Of a stretch of DNA of 64,000 bases, positions 48,082 through 57,588 are shown one piece after another. Each line of letters begins with the position of its first letter. Position 1 is the stretch's first letter. Both the position numbers and the translations under genes were made by a program. Origin of the DNA: Anaerolineales bacterium (lineage in GTDB: Bacteria > Chloroflexota > Anaerolineae > Anaerolineales > UBA6663); assembly GCA_020845955.1 (NCBI GenBank), contig JADLEU010000220.1, positions 19,364 through 83,363 on the forward strand. Direction: 5' to 3'. The notes beneath the pieces are model-generated. The model did not search any database. It was given only the letters and a program-made list of their open reading frames with translations, and was not told the DNA's origin.

Positions 48082-49089
48082 TCACGGCACCAGCACGGCC
48101 GCGCCTTGGATTTCGCTGCGCTTTAGGCGCTGCAGCGCCCGGTTGGCCTCTGCCAACGGCATTGTCTCCACCGTCGCGTGGAGCGGCAGTACGGCTGCCA
48201 GCCGCATAAATTCTATCGCGTCCTGCCGGGTTGCGTTGGCAACGCTGCGGACCGTCCGCTCGCCATATAGAAGAGTGTAGTGGAATTCAGGGATCAGGCT
48301 CATGTGAATCGCGTTAACCGCCAGGGTTCCGCCTTTGCGCAGGCGGGCCAGGGCCAGCGGCACCAGGGGCCCGGCCGGCGCGAAAATCACGGCCCGATCG
48401 AGCGGCCAGTCGGGTTGATTGTCGGATGAACCGACCCAGGCAGCACCTAGCGATTCGGCTAGTTTACGGTGGGCGGCGGCGCGCGTAAACACCGCCACCT
48501 GGCAGCCCCAATGGCGTGCCACTTGCAGGGCCAGGTGAGCGCTGGCCCCAAAGCCGAAGAGGCCCAGGCGCTCGCCAGGCACGAGGTCAGCCTGCTTTAG
48601 AGAGCGATAGCCAATGACGCCAGCGCACAGCAGCGGCGCCGCTGCCTCCGCTGCAAGCGTGGCTGGCAGCGGCACCACAAAGCCAGCGTGCGCCAGCAGA
48701 TACTCGGCGTAGCCGCCATCGACATCCCAGCCCGTGAATTGCGCCTGGTCGCAGAGATTCTCGAGACCCGCACGGCAGAAGCGGCAGCGGCCGCAGGTGA
48801 CATACAGCCAGGGCACGCCTACCCGGTCACCTGGCTTCACCTCGGTACACCCGGGGGCCGTGGCCGCCACGGTCGCCACAACCTGGTGCCCGGGCGTCAC
48901 CGGCAGTTGGTGGGCCGGAAGCTCGCCTTCCACGAGGTGAAGGTCGGTTCGGCACACAGCGCAGGCGAGCACGCGCAGGAGAACATTGGGGCGGCCGGCC
49001 TCCGCCGGCAGGGCAGGCGCCGGCACTTCGCTCAGGCGCAGGCCGGCGTCGTCGATCGGGCCAGGAACGGCAAGCCGCAGCGCGCGCAT
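48082..49089 (-). CDS. Zinc-dependent alcohol dehydrogenase family protein
   Basis: 335 residues from ATG 49089; a GTG three codons earlier is possible, but MRALRL is the usual family opening. Catalytic zinc ligands are in CAVCRTDLHLVEGE and GHQVV; the structural zinc site is CGRCRFCRAGLENLC. The Rossmann part has LGLFGFGASAHLALQVA. The CRTDLH start places it near the medium-chain alcohol dehydrogenases that reduce or oxidise simple alcohols and aldehydes; the substrate is not determinable. It is divergent from the CBS-domain gene. Confidence 0.88.
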   Translation of the reverse strand: MRALRLAVPGPIDDAGLRLSEVPAPALPAEAGRPNVLLRVLACAVCRTDLHLVEGELPAHQLPVTPGHQVVATVAATAPGCTEVKPGDRVGVPWLYVTCGRCRFCRAGLENLCDQAQFTGWDVDGGYAEYLLAHAGFVVPLPATLAAEAAAPLLCAGVIGYRSLKQADLVPGERLGLFGFGASAHLALQVARHWGCQVAVFTRAAAHRKLAESLGAAWVGSSDNQPDWPLDRAVIFAPAGPLVPLALARLRKGGTLAVNAIHMSLIPEFHYTLLYGERTVRSVANATRQDAIEFMRLAAVLPLHATVETMPLAEANRALQRLKRSEIQGAAVLVP

Positions 49090-49114
49090 CAGCCCCACCG
49101 GGGGATAAGTGCCC

Positions 49115-49120
49115 TATAAT
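49115..49120 (+). promoter_or_regulatory. -10 box of the CBS-domain gene
   Basis: A perfect TATAAT 32 bases before the ATG at 49153, with GGGAGGA as ribosome-binding site between them. No good -35 box. Confidence 0.45.
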
Positions 49121-49152
49121 GTGGCATCGGTCGCGTAGCCTGGGAGGACCCT

Positions 49153-49563
49153 ATGAGCGGCACCGTCATGGATTGGATGAGCAGGCCGGCCATCGTCATC
49201 GACCCCGATGCCAGCGTTTCGTACGCCCTCACGCTCATGCGCCGGCGCAAGATCCACAGCCTGGTCGTCGATCTTTCCGCAGGCGGCCGGCCAGAGTATG
49301 GCATCGTCACGTCTACTGACATTCGCGACAAGATCATTGCTGCCGAGCGCAACACCGCTGAGACCACCGTGCGCGACATCATGAGCGCCCCGGTCATTAC
49401 GGCCAGCCCGAGCTGGACGCTGCGTGAGTGCTCCATCAAGATGCAGGCTCACAACATCCACCACCTGCCGGTCATCGACGCCAACGGTCTCCTGGTCGGC
49501 CTGATATCGGCCACCGACTTGTTCACGGCGGCCGAAGAGCGCGGCTGGGGCAACAGCGGCTAG
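49153..49563 (+). CDS. Two-CBS-domain protein
   Basis: 136 residues made of two CBS motifs (about 5-62 and 70-130): VMDWMSRPAIVIDPDASVSYALTLMRR and VRDIMSAPVITASPSWTLRECSIKM, each followed by the usual hydrophobic strand and V-S/T-x-x-D (IVTSTDI, LISATDL). Stand-alone CBS pairs bind adenine nucleotides and regulate other proteins. No partner is evident. GGGAGGA precedes the ATG. Confidence 0.9.
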   Translation: MSGTVMDWMSRPAIVIDPDASVSYALTLMRRRKIHSLVVDLSAGGRPEYGIVTSTDIRDKIIAAERNTAETTVRDIMSAPVITASPSWTLRECSIKMQAHNIHHLPVIDANGLLVGLISATDLFTAAEERGWGNSG

Positions 49564-49565
49564 GC

Positions 49566-49979
49566 TCACGGGCCCTGGGGGGCACTCAACGCCTGCTCGA
49601 CCAGTTTGTCGGCCGCGCTTCCGGCCAGAGCGATTCCGGATTTCCAGGCCATCTGGAACGCCGTGCCCACCGCTGCGGCGCTTCCGGCCTCGGCCGAACC
49701 CAACACGCCGCGCATCTGGGACACTAATTGCTCATACTCCGCTTGCTCAATGGCCGGCACCGGCGCGCCAATCGCCTGGCGCAGCGCCTGGGTGGCGCCT
49801 AGCAGCTGCGCCGATCTCTGGCATCCGGCTGTCGTCCCGGCGCTGGCCGCTGTCGCCGCCAACGCTTCCAGCGCCTCGGCCAACCCTTGCCGGTCGCCCA
49901 TTTCCTTCCGCAGCTGGAGGCTTTCCTTCAAGAGCGCCGAAGCCCGATCCCGTTCGCCCTGCCGATACAGCAGGCTTTT
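49566..49979 (-). pseudogene. C-terminal remnant of a TPR-type (AfsR/LuxR-like) ATPase regulator
   Basis: The frame opens right after a TAG at 49982-49980 and reads KSLLYRQGERDRASALLKES, a TPR unit, then SAQLLGATQALRQAIGAPVPAIEQAEYE and FQMAWKSGIALAGSAADK. This is the usual C-terminal end of large multi-TPR ATPase regulators of the AfsR/LuxR type. The ATPase and DNA-binding parts are missing, the only possible starts are internal TTG codons, and no ribosome site is seen. It is best read as a relic left by deletion. A small expressed TPR protein is possible but less likely. Confidence 0.65.
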
Positions 49980-50011
49980 CTATTGACGGCTGTGGCCGGA
50001 CCAGAGGCAGC

Positions 50012-50656
50012 CTAACCCGCAAACGGCGCGGTCAAGAAGACCAGGCCCAGGTAGACAAGATACACGCCACAGATGACGATCAGCCATTTGTAGACAGCGT
50101 CCGTAATCCAACGGCGACCACGCCCAACCACGCCTGACAAAATACTGTCCCACAGCAGATCACCCGAGATGTGGCCCAGATAGAAAGCAGCCAGACCCGC
50201 CAACCCCAGGGCTTGCACCGCTGGGTAGGCCAGGTACGCGGCCCCGACCGTGACCCACCAGGCATACCAAAAAGGATTGACCAACGTAGCCGCCACGCCT
50301 AGCCCCAGCAGTTGCCAGTTCGACAACAGGCTGATCTGCGCTCCAGGGCGCGCCAGCCGGAGGCGGCCGCGATACGCGCCCCAGGCCATGCTGGCCCCCA
50401 TCCAGACCAATAATCCGCCTCCCAGAAGGCCAATGACGACGGTCACGCTAGGCGCATTGAGGCCAGATGCCAGTCCCAGCGCCAGCAGTAGCACCATCCC
50501 TAACTCCAGCGCACAGTGGCCAGCCGCCACAAGCGGGCCGACGATAAACCCGCGGCGGGCACTCTCGCTGACGATGGCGGTCGATACCGGACCCGGCGTG
50601 ATCACCGCGCCAAAGCCGATCACAAAGGAAAAGGCAAAGATCAGCGGCAGGCTCAT
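50012..50656 (-). CDS. LysE/RhtB-family transporter
   Basis: 214 residues with six hydrophobic segments. The N-terminus has FGAVITPGPVSTAIVSESARRG, the family motif with the conserved TPGP. Later come NPFWYAWW and a long C-terminal helix (WLIVICGVYLVYLGLVFL). These proteins export amino acids or related solutes. The gene lies six bases after ftsK on the same strand, so it may be translated from the ftsK transcript. Confidence 0.85.
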   Translation of the reverse strand: MSLPLIFAFSFVIGFGAVITPGPVSTAIVSESARRGFIVGPLVAAGHCALELGMVLLLALGLASGLNAPSVTVVIGLLGGGLLVWMGASMAWGAYRGRLRLARPGAQISLLSNWQLLGLGVAATLVNPFWYAWWVTVGAAYLAYPAVQALGLAGLAAFYLGHISGDLLWDSILSGVVGRGRRWITDAVYKWLIVICGVYLVYLGLVFLTAPFAG

Positions 50657-50662
50657 GCAGGC

Positions 50663-53086
50663 TTAGCCTTCGTCGAGCGGCTCGACGTCGTCCTCTTCGA
50701 CGCCGCTCATCAACCGCGCTGCCCGCTCGCCGATGGGGTCGTCATCGCCGCGGACGAAGACCTCACGCGTCTTGCCGCCGGTTTGCTCGCGCCCCACGAT
50801 GCCCATGTCGCGCAGCTCATCCATCAGGCGCGCAGCGCGCGGATACCCAATGCGCATCTTGCGCTGCAGCAGCGAGGCGCTGGCATTGCCGTACTTCTTG
50901 ACTATGGCGATGGCCTGCTCGATTTGGCCATCCTTGTCCTCCACCACCGCCTCGCGCGCCAGCATGGCGTCCCAGGGGGCTTGCCCGGCGGGAAGCGCGT
51001 CAGGCGGCGCGTTGGGGTCGGTCTCGACCGGCGCTGCCTGGTCGTCGTCGCTCAATTCCAGCGGTTCAGCCGACTCGGCCGCCTGCTCCTTCCAGTACGC
51101 CACGATCCGGTCGATCTCGCGATCGCTGACAAAACAGCCCTGCAGCCGCATGGGAGCAGCCGCCTCCGGGCTGAGGTAAAGCATATCGCCGCGGCCCAGT
51201 AGTGACTCCGCGCCGGGCGTGTCCAGGATCACGCGCGAATCGACCATAGAGGTTACGGCGAAGGAGATCCGGGCCGGGAAGTTGGCCTTGATGAGCCCCG
51301 TGACGATGTCGGTGCTGGGTCTCTGGGTCGCCACCACCAGGTGGATGCCGGTGGCGCGCGCCATCTGCGCCAGGCGCACGACGGTCCGCTCGGTTTCGTC
51401 CGGCGCCCGCATCATCAAGTCAGCCAACTCATCGATCATGACCACGATGCGCGGCAGCCGCTCGGTGCTGGCTTTCTTCGCGGCCTTGTTGTTGTACGTC
51501 TCCAGATTACGGGCGCCCACGGTCTCAAAGACCTTATAGCGCCGATCCATTTCCCGCGTCACCCAGCGTAGCACGCCCGTGATGCGGTCCAGGTCCGTCT
51601 CCACCTTGCCAAACAGGTGAGGCAAACCATTGAAGCGCACCAGTTCAACCATCTTCGGGTCGATTAACACCATGCGCAGGTCATCGGGCGTGTTGTTGGT
51701 CACCAGGCAGGTGACCAGGGAGGCGATGCACACGCTCTTGCCGGAGCCGGTAGTGCCCGAGATCAGCAAGTGCGGCATCTTGCCCAGGTCTGCCGCAATG
51801 GCCGCGCCCGATACGTCTCGCCCCAGAGCAACGGCCAGTGGCGAATTGACCTTCTGAAAGCCGTCCGATTCCATAACGGGCCGCAAGCTGACCGTGGCCG
51901 TGCGGCGGTGCGGCACCTCGATGCCCACGTAGTTCTGTCCAGGCACCGGGGCTTCGATGCGCAGTGTGTTGGCCGACAGCGCCAGGGCCAGATCATCGGC
52001 CAGCGACGAGATCTGTGCCACGCGCACCTTCCACTGCTTGCTGGCGCCGTCCGGCCCCGGCCGCTCGACAAAGCCCGGCTCGACCTGATACTGCGTTACG
52101 CTCGGGCCAACCCGGGCGCCGATCACGTTCACCGGCACGCCGAATTCCTTGAGCGTCTTGATGATGATAGAGCCGGTCTCGTCGATTTCCTTTTGGGCCG
52201 GGCGGCGCTGTTCCCGGTTGTCGAACAGATCTAAACTGGGCAGAGTCGCGGGCCGCTTTTTCTGCTTCGTCTTGACGACCGGCTGGACCGTCTCCACGGG
52301 AACGCGCACGCGCTCATTGGCAGCGATCTTTGCCTTGTGTTTGCGCGCTGGCGCCGTGTCACGGGTCGTTGCCGGCTCGGCGGCCGGCGAACCCGGCGCG
52401 GCCTGGCGGTCCGGGGCTACATCAGGCTGCGTGCCGCCGCCGGCGCCGGCAAAGCCGAACGACTGCAGCCAGTCGAGCAGCCGCCCAAGCCGGTCGGCGG
52501 TCACATCAGTCGCCAGGAAGAGCCCAAACAGGAACAGCGCCAATAGCAGCAGCAAGTCAGCGGGAGGCGGCAGGATGGCGGCGAGCACATAGCCGATGCC
52601 CCAGCCCACCTGCCCGCCGCCCAGGCCTGACGCGGCCAGGGCCGCATTTGAGCCGATCGCCAGGTTCAAAATCCCCAGCAGCGCGATGGCAGCGCCTTCC
52701 GCATAGATGATGCGGCCCCAGCGCAGCCGTGGCGCCGCCGCTGGCCCGCGCAAATTCGCCAGAAGCTGTACCCAACCGATCCACCCCAGCGTGACCGGCA
52801 CCAGCATGGCCCCCCACCCGAGCCAGCCTCTTAGAAACGCCGCCCAGGCGCTGAGCACCGTGCCCGACGAAAGACCCACCAGACCGAACAAGGTGACCAG
52901 CGCAAGCGCCAGCACCAAGACCGCGCCCAGGTCACGCCAATACTTGTGCAGGCGCGAGACCAGGACGGTCACGCGGCCCGGCCTTGGGCTCAAGGGGGCG
53001 GCGGGATGGCGCGGCGTTTCTTCTTGGGGGTAACGCCGCGTCCGCGGCGCCGGAGATCCATTCTCAGCTTGCGTCTTTGGCTTCAT
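50663..53086 (-). CDS. ftsK: DNA translocase FtsK/SpoIIIE
   Basis: 807 residues. Four N-terminal membrane segments (about 50-190) are followed by a Pro/Ala linker, then the alpha domain and the RecA-like motor with Walker A ISGTTGSGKSVC (near 448) and Walker B IVVMIDELADLM. The C-terminal winged-helix gamma domain (SLLQRKMRIGYPRAARLMDELRDMGIVG) recognises orienting DNA sequences. It moves chromosome ends during division. A Xer-type recombinase, its usual partner, is encoded at 58457-59341. The ribosome site is weak (GTGGTG). Confidence 0.95.
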   Translation of the reverse strand: MKPKTQAENGSPAPRTRRYPQEETPRHPAAPLSPRPGRVTVLVSRLHKYWRDLGAVLVLALALVTLFGLVGLSSGTVLSAWAAFLRGWLGWGAMLVPVTLGWIGWVQLLANLRGPAAAPRLRWGRIIYAEGAAIALLGILNLAIGSNAALAASGLGGGQVGWGIGYVLAAILPPPADLLLLLALFLFGLFLATDVTADRLGRLLDWLQSFGFAGAGGGTQPDVAPDRQAAPGSPAAEPATTRDTAPARKHKAKIAANERVRVPVETVQPVVKTKQKKRPATLPSLDLFDNREQRRPAQKEIDETGSIIIKTLKEFGVPVNVIGARVGPSVTQYQVEPGFVERPGPDGASKQWKVRVAQISSLADDLALALSANTLRIEAPVPGQNYVGIEVPHRRTATVSLRPVMESDGFQKVNSPLAVALGRDVSGAAIAADLGKMPHLLISGTTGSGKSVCIASLVTCLVTNNTPDDLRMVLIDPKMVELVRFNGLPHLFGKVETDLDRITGVLRWVTREMDRRYKVFETVGARNLETYNNKAAKKASTERLPRIVVMIDELADLMMRAPDETERTVVRLAQMARATGIHLVVATQRPSTDIVTGLIKANFPARISFAVTSMVDSRVILDTPGAESLLGRGDMLYLSPEAAAPMRLQGCFVSDREIDRIVAYWKEQAAESAEPLELSDDDQAAPVETDPNAPPDALPAGQAPWDAMLAREAVVEDKDGQIEQAIAIVKKYGNASASLLQRKMRIGYPRAARLMDELRDMGIVGREQTGGKTREVFVRGDDDPIGERAARLMSGVEEDDVEPLDEG

Positions 53087-53215
53087 GACACCACTGGTCT
53101 AACCACTACCGATTCCGACCCTAGAATCATAACGGGCCAAGACGGATTTGTCACCCGCCTCGGCCCGACCCGTCAAAGCGCCGAGGGGCCTCGCCCCCCC
53201 GGCCGCGGCTGCGCC

Positions 53216-54211
53216 TCAGGGATTAGCCGCGACTTGGCCGCTGGCCGCCAGGTCGCCCTGGGGCGCGTCCGCGGGCCGGTTCAGCCGGCGCAGGCTGAGA
53301 CCCAGCCGGCGGCCGGGGCCATCGATACTGACGACACAGGCTCGCACGCGGTCGCCTTCGCGGACGACGTTGCGTGGATGAAGGAAATGCCCATCGGCCA
53401 ATTCAGAAACGTGGACGAGCCCCTCAAGCCCTTCCTCAATACCGACAAAGGCGCCGAAGTTCACAACGTTGGTGATCGTTCCCTCCACCACCTGGCCCAA
53501 CTGGAAGCGCTGTTCGACATTTGCCCACGGGTCAGGCCGCATCCGCTTCAAGCTGAGCGCGACGCGGCTCTGGTCTGGGTCAACCGACAACACCGTCACC
53601 TGCACAGATTGGTTGCAGTTGAGGACGTCGCGCGGGTGTCCCACCCGGCTCCATGACACCTCTGAGACGTGGATCAGGCCCTCGATTCCGCCCAGGTCGA
53701 CAAAGGCGCCAAAGTCACAGACATTGGTGACGTTGCCCGTGACGACTGAGCCGGGACGCAAACGGCTGAGCACGGCCTGGCGCGACCCGGGCCCAGCTTG
53801 GGCGGCCCGCTCCGAAAACACCACGCGCCCCTTAGCGGGATCATACTCAATGACTTTGAGGTTGAGCCGCATCCCCACCTTGCGCGACAGCGCCAGCATC
53901 CGCTCATCTTCGCTGAGCTGATTTGGGAAATCCACGACGTGCGAGGCCGGGACAAAGCCCTGGAGCGAATGAAATCCAACCAGCAGCCCGCCGCGGTTGC
54001 AGCCCACGACGTCGAGCTGGATCGGCTCGTCCACCTCGTACAGCTGCCGCGCCGCCTGCCAATCGGCGACTGGGTCGCCGGCCGCCGTCGTTGGAGTTCG
54101 GCCATTCGCTCGTTTCGGCGTGTAGTGATCTTCCTCTTCCTGCAAGACCGCCGCCCACCACCCCTCATCTAGAGACGGCCCACCTGACTCTGACTGCCGA
54201 TTGAGAGACAT
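53216..54211 (-). CDS. Triple S1-domain RNA-binding protein (RpsA-like)
   Basis: 331 residues from ATG 54211, chosen because GAGGG lies eight bases before it; an ATG six bases earlier is too close to that site. After an N-terminal acidic/polar head come three S1 OB-folds at about 61-135, 152-222 and 237-308. The second and third have the full CDFGAFVDLGGIEGLIHVSE and NFGAFVGIEEGLEGLVHVSE patterns. The first is diverged. This is the plan of short RpsA-like proteins in Gram-positive and related bacteria, which bind mRNA or the ribosome. Confidence 0.88.
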   Translation of the reverse strand: MSLNRQSESGGPSLDEGWWAAVLQEEEDHYTPKRANGRTPTTAAGDPVADWQAARQLYEVDEPIQLDVVGCNRGGLLVGFHSLQGFVPASHVVDFPNQLSEDERMLALSRKVGMRLNLKVIEYDPAKGRVVFSERAAQAGPGSRQAVLSRLRPGSVVTGNVTNVCDFGAFVDLGGIEGLIHVSEVSWSRVGHPRDVLNCNQSVQVTVLSVDPDQSRVALSLKRMRPDPWANVEQRFQLGQVVEGTITNVVNFGAFVGIEEGLEGLVHVSELADGHFLHPRNVVREGDRVRACVVSIDGPGRRLGLSLRRLNRPADAPQGDLAASGQVAANP

Positions 54212-54325
54212 ACGCATTACCCTCTGCAAATGTGCCTGGCGCGCACATAGCATACTCGGAATGCGAGAAAGCGCAAATCGCGGGCGGGGCGGGTAGATCC
54301 AGGGTACCAGCGGCCCGCGGCCGGC

Positions 54326-56305
54326 CTAGGGCACTTCGGACCGGGCCGGGGGCCTGGCCTCCGCCAGTCCCTGGTGGGCGGCCTCCCGGGCCGCCTCCTG
54401 CTCCATCTGGACGATCGCCCGCGCGACCTGTTCGACCGCCGACCGCTGCTTGCGATAAAGATCGGCCTCCGAGACAGCCAGACGCAGCGCGACCTCTCGG
54501 ACGCGGCGGTTCTGCAGGAATTTCATCTCCAGGATGTTGTACAGGATCCACTCCGCCGTGAATTTCCGCTGGCCGTCAGGCTTAATGCGCTCGATCGCCT
54601 GCTGCAAGACGGCTCGCAGTGCGTTAACGGCGTTGCCGTTGTGGTCGCGCAGCGCCTGCTCGACCACTCGCAGACGCATCAACGGGCTGTTGGCCAGCCT
54701 AGGCCCTCCCCAATAATCACTCAGCGCATTCTTGATGAGCGCGGGCAGATCAGGGCTCTCAATCGGGTTGCGGGCGTCGGCCGGGGCCTGCCCGCCGGCC
54801 GTATGCGCGGAGGCGCGCAGACGCTGAATGACCTCGATTTGCGGCAGCAGCCGGTCCAGCGCCCGCAGAACCTCGCGTTGCAGCCGCCGGTCCTCCAGCG
54901 CAATGGCGGCCTGCTGCGCTACGGCGTTAACCGTCTCGGCGACCTCCGGTGTAAGCGCTCCTTGCGCCATGCGGCGCCACCCGAGGAGGCCGATCGGTTG
55001 GACGTGTCCGGCCCCGCGCAGCGGCGCCATAAGGTAGTCGCCCCACTCGAAAATGCCCGCCTCCAGGTGTCCAGTTGGATGGCCGTTGGTACGCGCCGCA
55101 TCCAAGTCGGCCGCACGCAGCGCGGTGTAGGGCGGCAGCTCGCCCGCCGCGCGCGTGGGAGCCTCACTCCCGAGGCTCACCTCGTACTCCAGCTTGCCAT
55201 CGTCGTTGAAGGCCGCCACAAAGGCATCGCGCACACGCAGCGCGTCGCTCAAGCTTGCTAAAAGGGCCTCCAGGAACTGCCGCAGGTCGCTGGAAGTCAG
55301 CAGACGTTCGGAAAGCACCTGCAGACGCCGAAGTTCGGCCCTATCGTCGCCGTAGAACAGCACGCGTTCGATCGGCAGACGTGCCAGGTTTATGCCGAAT
55401 TGCAGCACTAGGAGCACCGCTACCAGAATGACGGGGAGCAAGCGCGGATCGTAGCCGGGCAGGCGAGGCCCAACGCGGCCCAGGAAGACAAACACGGCTA
55501 GCACGGTGGAGGCGACCACAGGGCCGCGCAGCAACCACTGGAACAGCCGTCCTTTGATCACCCGGTCAGGCAAGGCCACACCATAGTAAGCGACGGCGTA
55601 GGCCATGATGACAAGGAGTAACGTCACCGCGACGTTAGACAGGACCGCGATGGTCCAGAAGATGAGTGGGTGAAGCGCGGCAACCCGCCCCGCCAGCAGC
55701 AGGAATGGAAATGTCCCCACCGCCGGAGCCGCGGCCGAGGCCATCAGATAGAGCATGCGGCGGCGCGTGGTTGAGGTCTGCGTGCGCCGGTAGGCGCGCA
55801 GGAAGTTCCAGCCGGCCCAGAGCAGGGACCCTGCAAAGTAGGCCAGGAAGACGGGGAACAACGGCCCGGCCTGCAGCCGGGCGGCATGCGCTTCCACAAT
55901 CGCGTCGTGCACCAGGGCGTCGGTGAAGGCAGCCGCCACCAAGAATGTGCCCGCAATCAAGTAAAGCAGCCGGATGGCCAGGCGGCGCCGGCCGCGCGAC
56001 GGTTGTCCGGTAGTGGCCAACAGCGCATCGGAAAAGTGGAGGTACGCCACAGGGATAAAGGCGATGCCGATCCATTGCAGCCGGAGCCAGACTTCAACGC
56101 CCACCCGGCCCGCGGTGGTGGCAACGGCGTCGAAGAAATAGACGACCGTCACAAAGGCCAGCAGCGCCGCAAAGGCGCGCGCCACTCGGTCGCGCAGATT
56201 GAACGTCAGGGAATACAGCAAGAGCGAAAAAGCCGTTATCGCGATCCCGGCCGTAAGGACCTGGTTAACCGAGGTCAGACTGTCGATCAATAATTGCATA
56301 GACAC
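54326..56305 (-). CDS. 7TM-GAF protein with C-terminal helical domain; sensor-like, no kinase domain
   Basis: 659 residues. About eight hydrophobic segments (18-310) resemble the 7TM sensor region of some histidine kinases, including the cytoplasmic-turn motif LPDRVIKGRLFQWLLRGP. A GAF domain follows (about 335-490). Instead of a kinase module there is a helical C-terminus (about 540-640) with RRVREVALRLAVSEADLYRKQRSA, which looks like a helix-turn-helix. No HisKA or HATPase motif is present. It may be a membrane-tethered regulator or a signalling adaptor. The ligand and output are unknown. Confidence 0.7.
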   Translation of the reverse strand: MSMQLLIDSLTSVNQVLTAGIAITAFSLLLYSLTFNLRDRVARAFAALLAFVTVVYFFDAVATTAGRVGVEVWLRLQWIGIAFIPVAYLHFSDALLATTGQPSRGRRRLAIRLLYLIAGTFLVAAAFTDALVHDAIVEAHAARLQAGPLFPVFLAYFAGSLLWAGWNFLRAYRRTQTSTTRRRMLYLMASAAAPAVGTFPFLLLAGRVAALHPLIFWTIAVLSNVAVTLLLVIMAYAVAYYGVALPDRVIKGRLFQWLLRGPVVASTVLAVFVFLGRVGPRLPGYDPRLLPVILVAVLLVLQFGINLARLPIERVLFYGDDRAELRRLQVLSERLLTSSDLRQFLEALLASLSDALRVRDAFVAAFNDDGKLEYEVSLGSEAPTRAAGELPPYTALRAADLDAARTNGHPTGHLEAGIFEWGDYLMAPLRGAGHVQPIGLLGWRRMAQGALTPEVAETVNAVAQQAAIALEDRRLQREVLRALDRLLPQIEVIQRLRASAHTAGGQAPADARNPIESPDLPALIKNALSDYWGGPRLANSPLMRLRVVEQALRDHNGNAVNALRAVLQQAIERIKPDGQRKFTAEWILYNILEMKFLQNRRVREVALRLAVSEADLYRKQRSAVEQVARAIVQMEQEAAREAAHQGLAEARPPARSEVP

Positions 56306-56362
56306 ACAGACACCCGGGCCGCGCCGCCCGGCACCGGCCCTGCCATCGTCAGAGCCGACCTG

Positions 56363-56908
56363 CTATTTGAGCGCCATACCAAAGAACAAGGCGACATCCT
56401 GGCTTGGGTAATAACGGTCGTTGTAGCCACAAAAAACCAGGCCGTGCTTTTGTGCGAAACTAATCGCCGGATAGTTCTTAGACTGCATTTCTAGGATGAG
56501 GCGCTTGAGACGGTTGGCGCGCGACCACTGTACGCTGGCGGCGATGAGCACGCTGCCGACGCCAGCGCGCCGAAAACGGCGCTCGACTACGCACGCTGTC
56601 ACCCAGGCCGTCTCAGGCGACGACGCCAGCACCAGGTTCAGATAGCCCTTGACGATGCCATCCTGCTCGGCCACCAGAAAGCACACACGGCGGTTCCAGT
56701 CGGCTGCCAGGTGCCGGGGATCGCGCACACTGCCTACGCGCATCGGCCGCGGCAAGCGCACCGGCCTGAACACCGCCTGGATTTCGCCCGCGGCGCTGTC
56801 TTCGCGTAGATCCATTTGCCAAACATAGTCGGTGCTGTAGCCATGGTCGAACGCGGCCAGACGCGGCAGGTCTTCCAAGGCAGCGGGGCGCACTTGTACT
56901 TCAGCCAT
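56363..56908 (-). CDS. GNAT-family N-acetyltransferase
   Basis: 181 residues. The acetyl-CoA-binding motif A is visible as TACVVERRFRRAGVGSVLIAASVQWSRANRLKRLILEMQ split over strand 4 and helix 3, with the R-x-x-G-x-G/A pattern (RRAGVG). AISFAQKHGLVFCGYNDRYY follows as the usual C-terminal strand. The substrate is unknown. A TACAAT box ends six bases before the ATG, with no ribosome site, suggesting a leaderless transcript. Confidence 0.85.
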   Translation of the reverse strand: MAEVQVRPAALEDLPRLAAFDHGYSTDYVWQMDLREDSAAGEIQAVFRPVRLPRPMRVGSVRDPRHLAADWNRRVCFLVAEQDGIVKGYLNLVLASSPETAWVTACVVERRFRRAGVGSVLIAASVQWSRANRLKRLILEMQSKNYPAISFAQKHGLVFCGYNDRYYPSQDVALFFGMALK

Positions 56909-56914
56909 GCGGTG

Positions 56915-56920
56915 ATTGTA
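56915..56920 (-). promoter_or_regulatory. -10 box of the acetyltransferase gene
   Basis: TACAAT on the minus strand, six bases before the ATG at 56908. No clear -35 box. Confidence 0.4.
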
Positions 56921-56922
56921 CC

Positions 56923-57588
56923 CTAATCAGGTGACGGAAGGTCGGGGCTGACGAGCGTGACGGCCACCACGCACGGGGGCGGCGAGTTGCCGGCGCTGTC
57001 GAGCACCACCAGCCGGAAAGCGTAGTGGCCGCTCTCCCGAGCGCTCGCGTCGAACCGGCCGAGGAAGTCATCGACCACCGGCGTCGTCCCCACTCCCAAT
57101 GCCAGCCACTCGCCGCCCGTGCTGGCGCCGCTGATTTCAAATTTGTAGAAGGCAAAATTGGGAATGTCGGCCGTTCCGCGCACTTCGAAGGCGCCGGCAA
57201 TCCGCTCGTCGGGCTGCGGAGCGGTCAGGGTGGCGTTTGGGTTCTCGCAGCCGCTGGAATCCACGACCAAATCATTGGCCGCCGCAACCGGGCTGGGGCT
57301 GGGCGTCGGGGTGAACTGCGGTGTCGGCGTCTGTCGCGGCCCTGTCAATTCGGGCAGGATGAGCCGCTCGGCGAGGTAGATCACAACTGCCACGCCAACC
57401 AGCAGGCTCAACACGACCAGCGCGCCATTCTGCCGGCGCAGGGCCTCTTCGCGCTCCAGGCCAAAGGGCGTGGCCGTCAGGTGGCCGCGCGCCCGCACCA
57501 ACCGCGCCGCGAAGAATAGGGCCGCCAGGCTTAGCCCGCCGAGGATGTAGTATTGGTAGCGAACAATGAGTTCAAGGGCCGCCGTCAT
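56923..57588 (-). CDS. Membrane-anchored protein with extracytoplasmic beta domain
   Basis: 221 residues from ATG 57588, which overlaps the purine phosphorylase stop in ATGA. Two hydrophobic segments (about 8-28 and 56-76) are followed by a Pro/Thr-rich linker (TPTPQFTPTPSPSP) and a beta-rich domain (about 105-221) with TLTAPQPDERIAGAFEVRGTAD and FYKFEISGAS. That pattern resembles Ig/FN3-like or Big-type domains of cell-surface proteins. Function is unknown. It seems to be co-translated with the purine phosphorylase, although a link in function is not obvious. Confidence 0.7.
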   Translation of the reverse strand: MTAALELIVRYQYYILGGLSLAALFFAARLVRARGHLTATPFGLEREEALRRQNGALVVLSLLVGVAVVIYLAERLILPELTGPRQTPTPQFTPTPSPSPVAAANDLVVDSSGCENPNATLTAPQPDERIAGAFEVRGTADIPNFAFYKFEISGASTGGEWLALGVGTTPVVDDFLGRFDASARESGHYAFRLVVLDSAGNSPPPCVVAVTLVSPDLPSPD

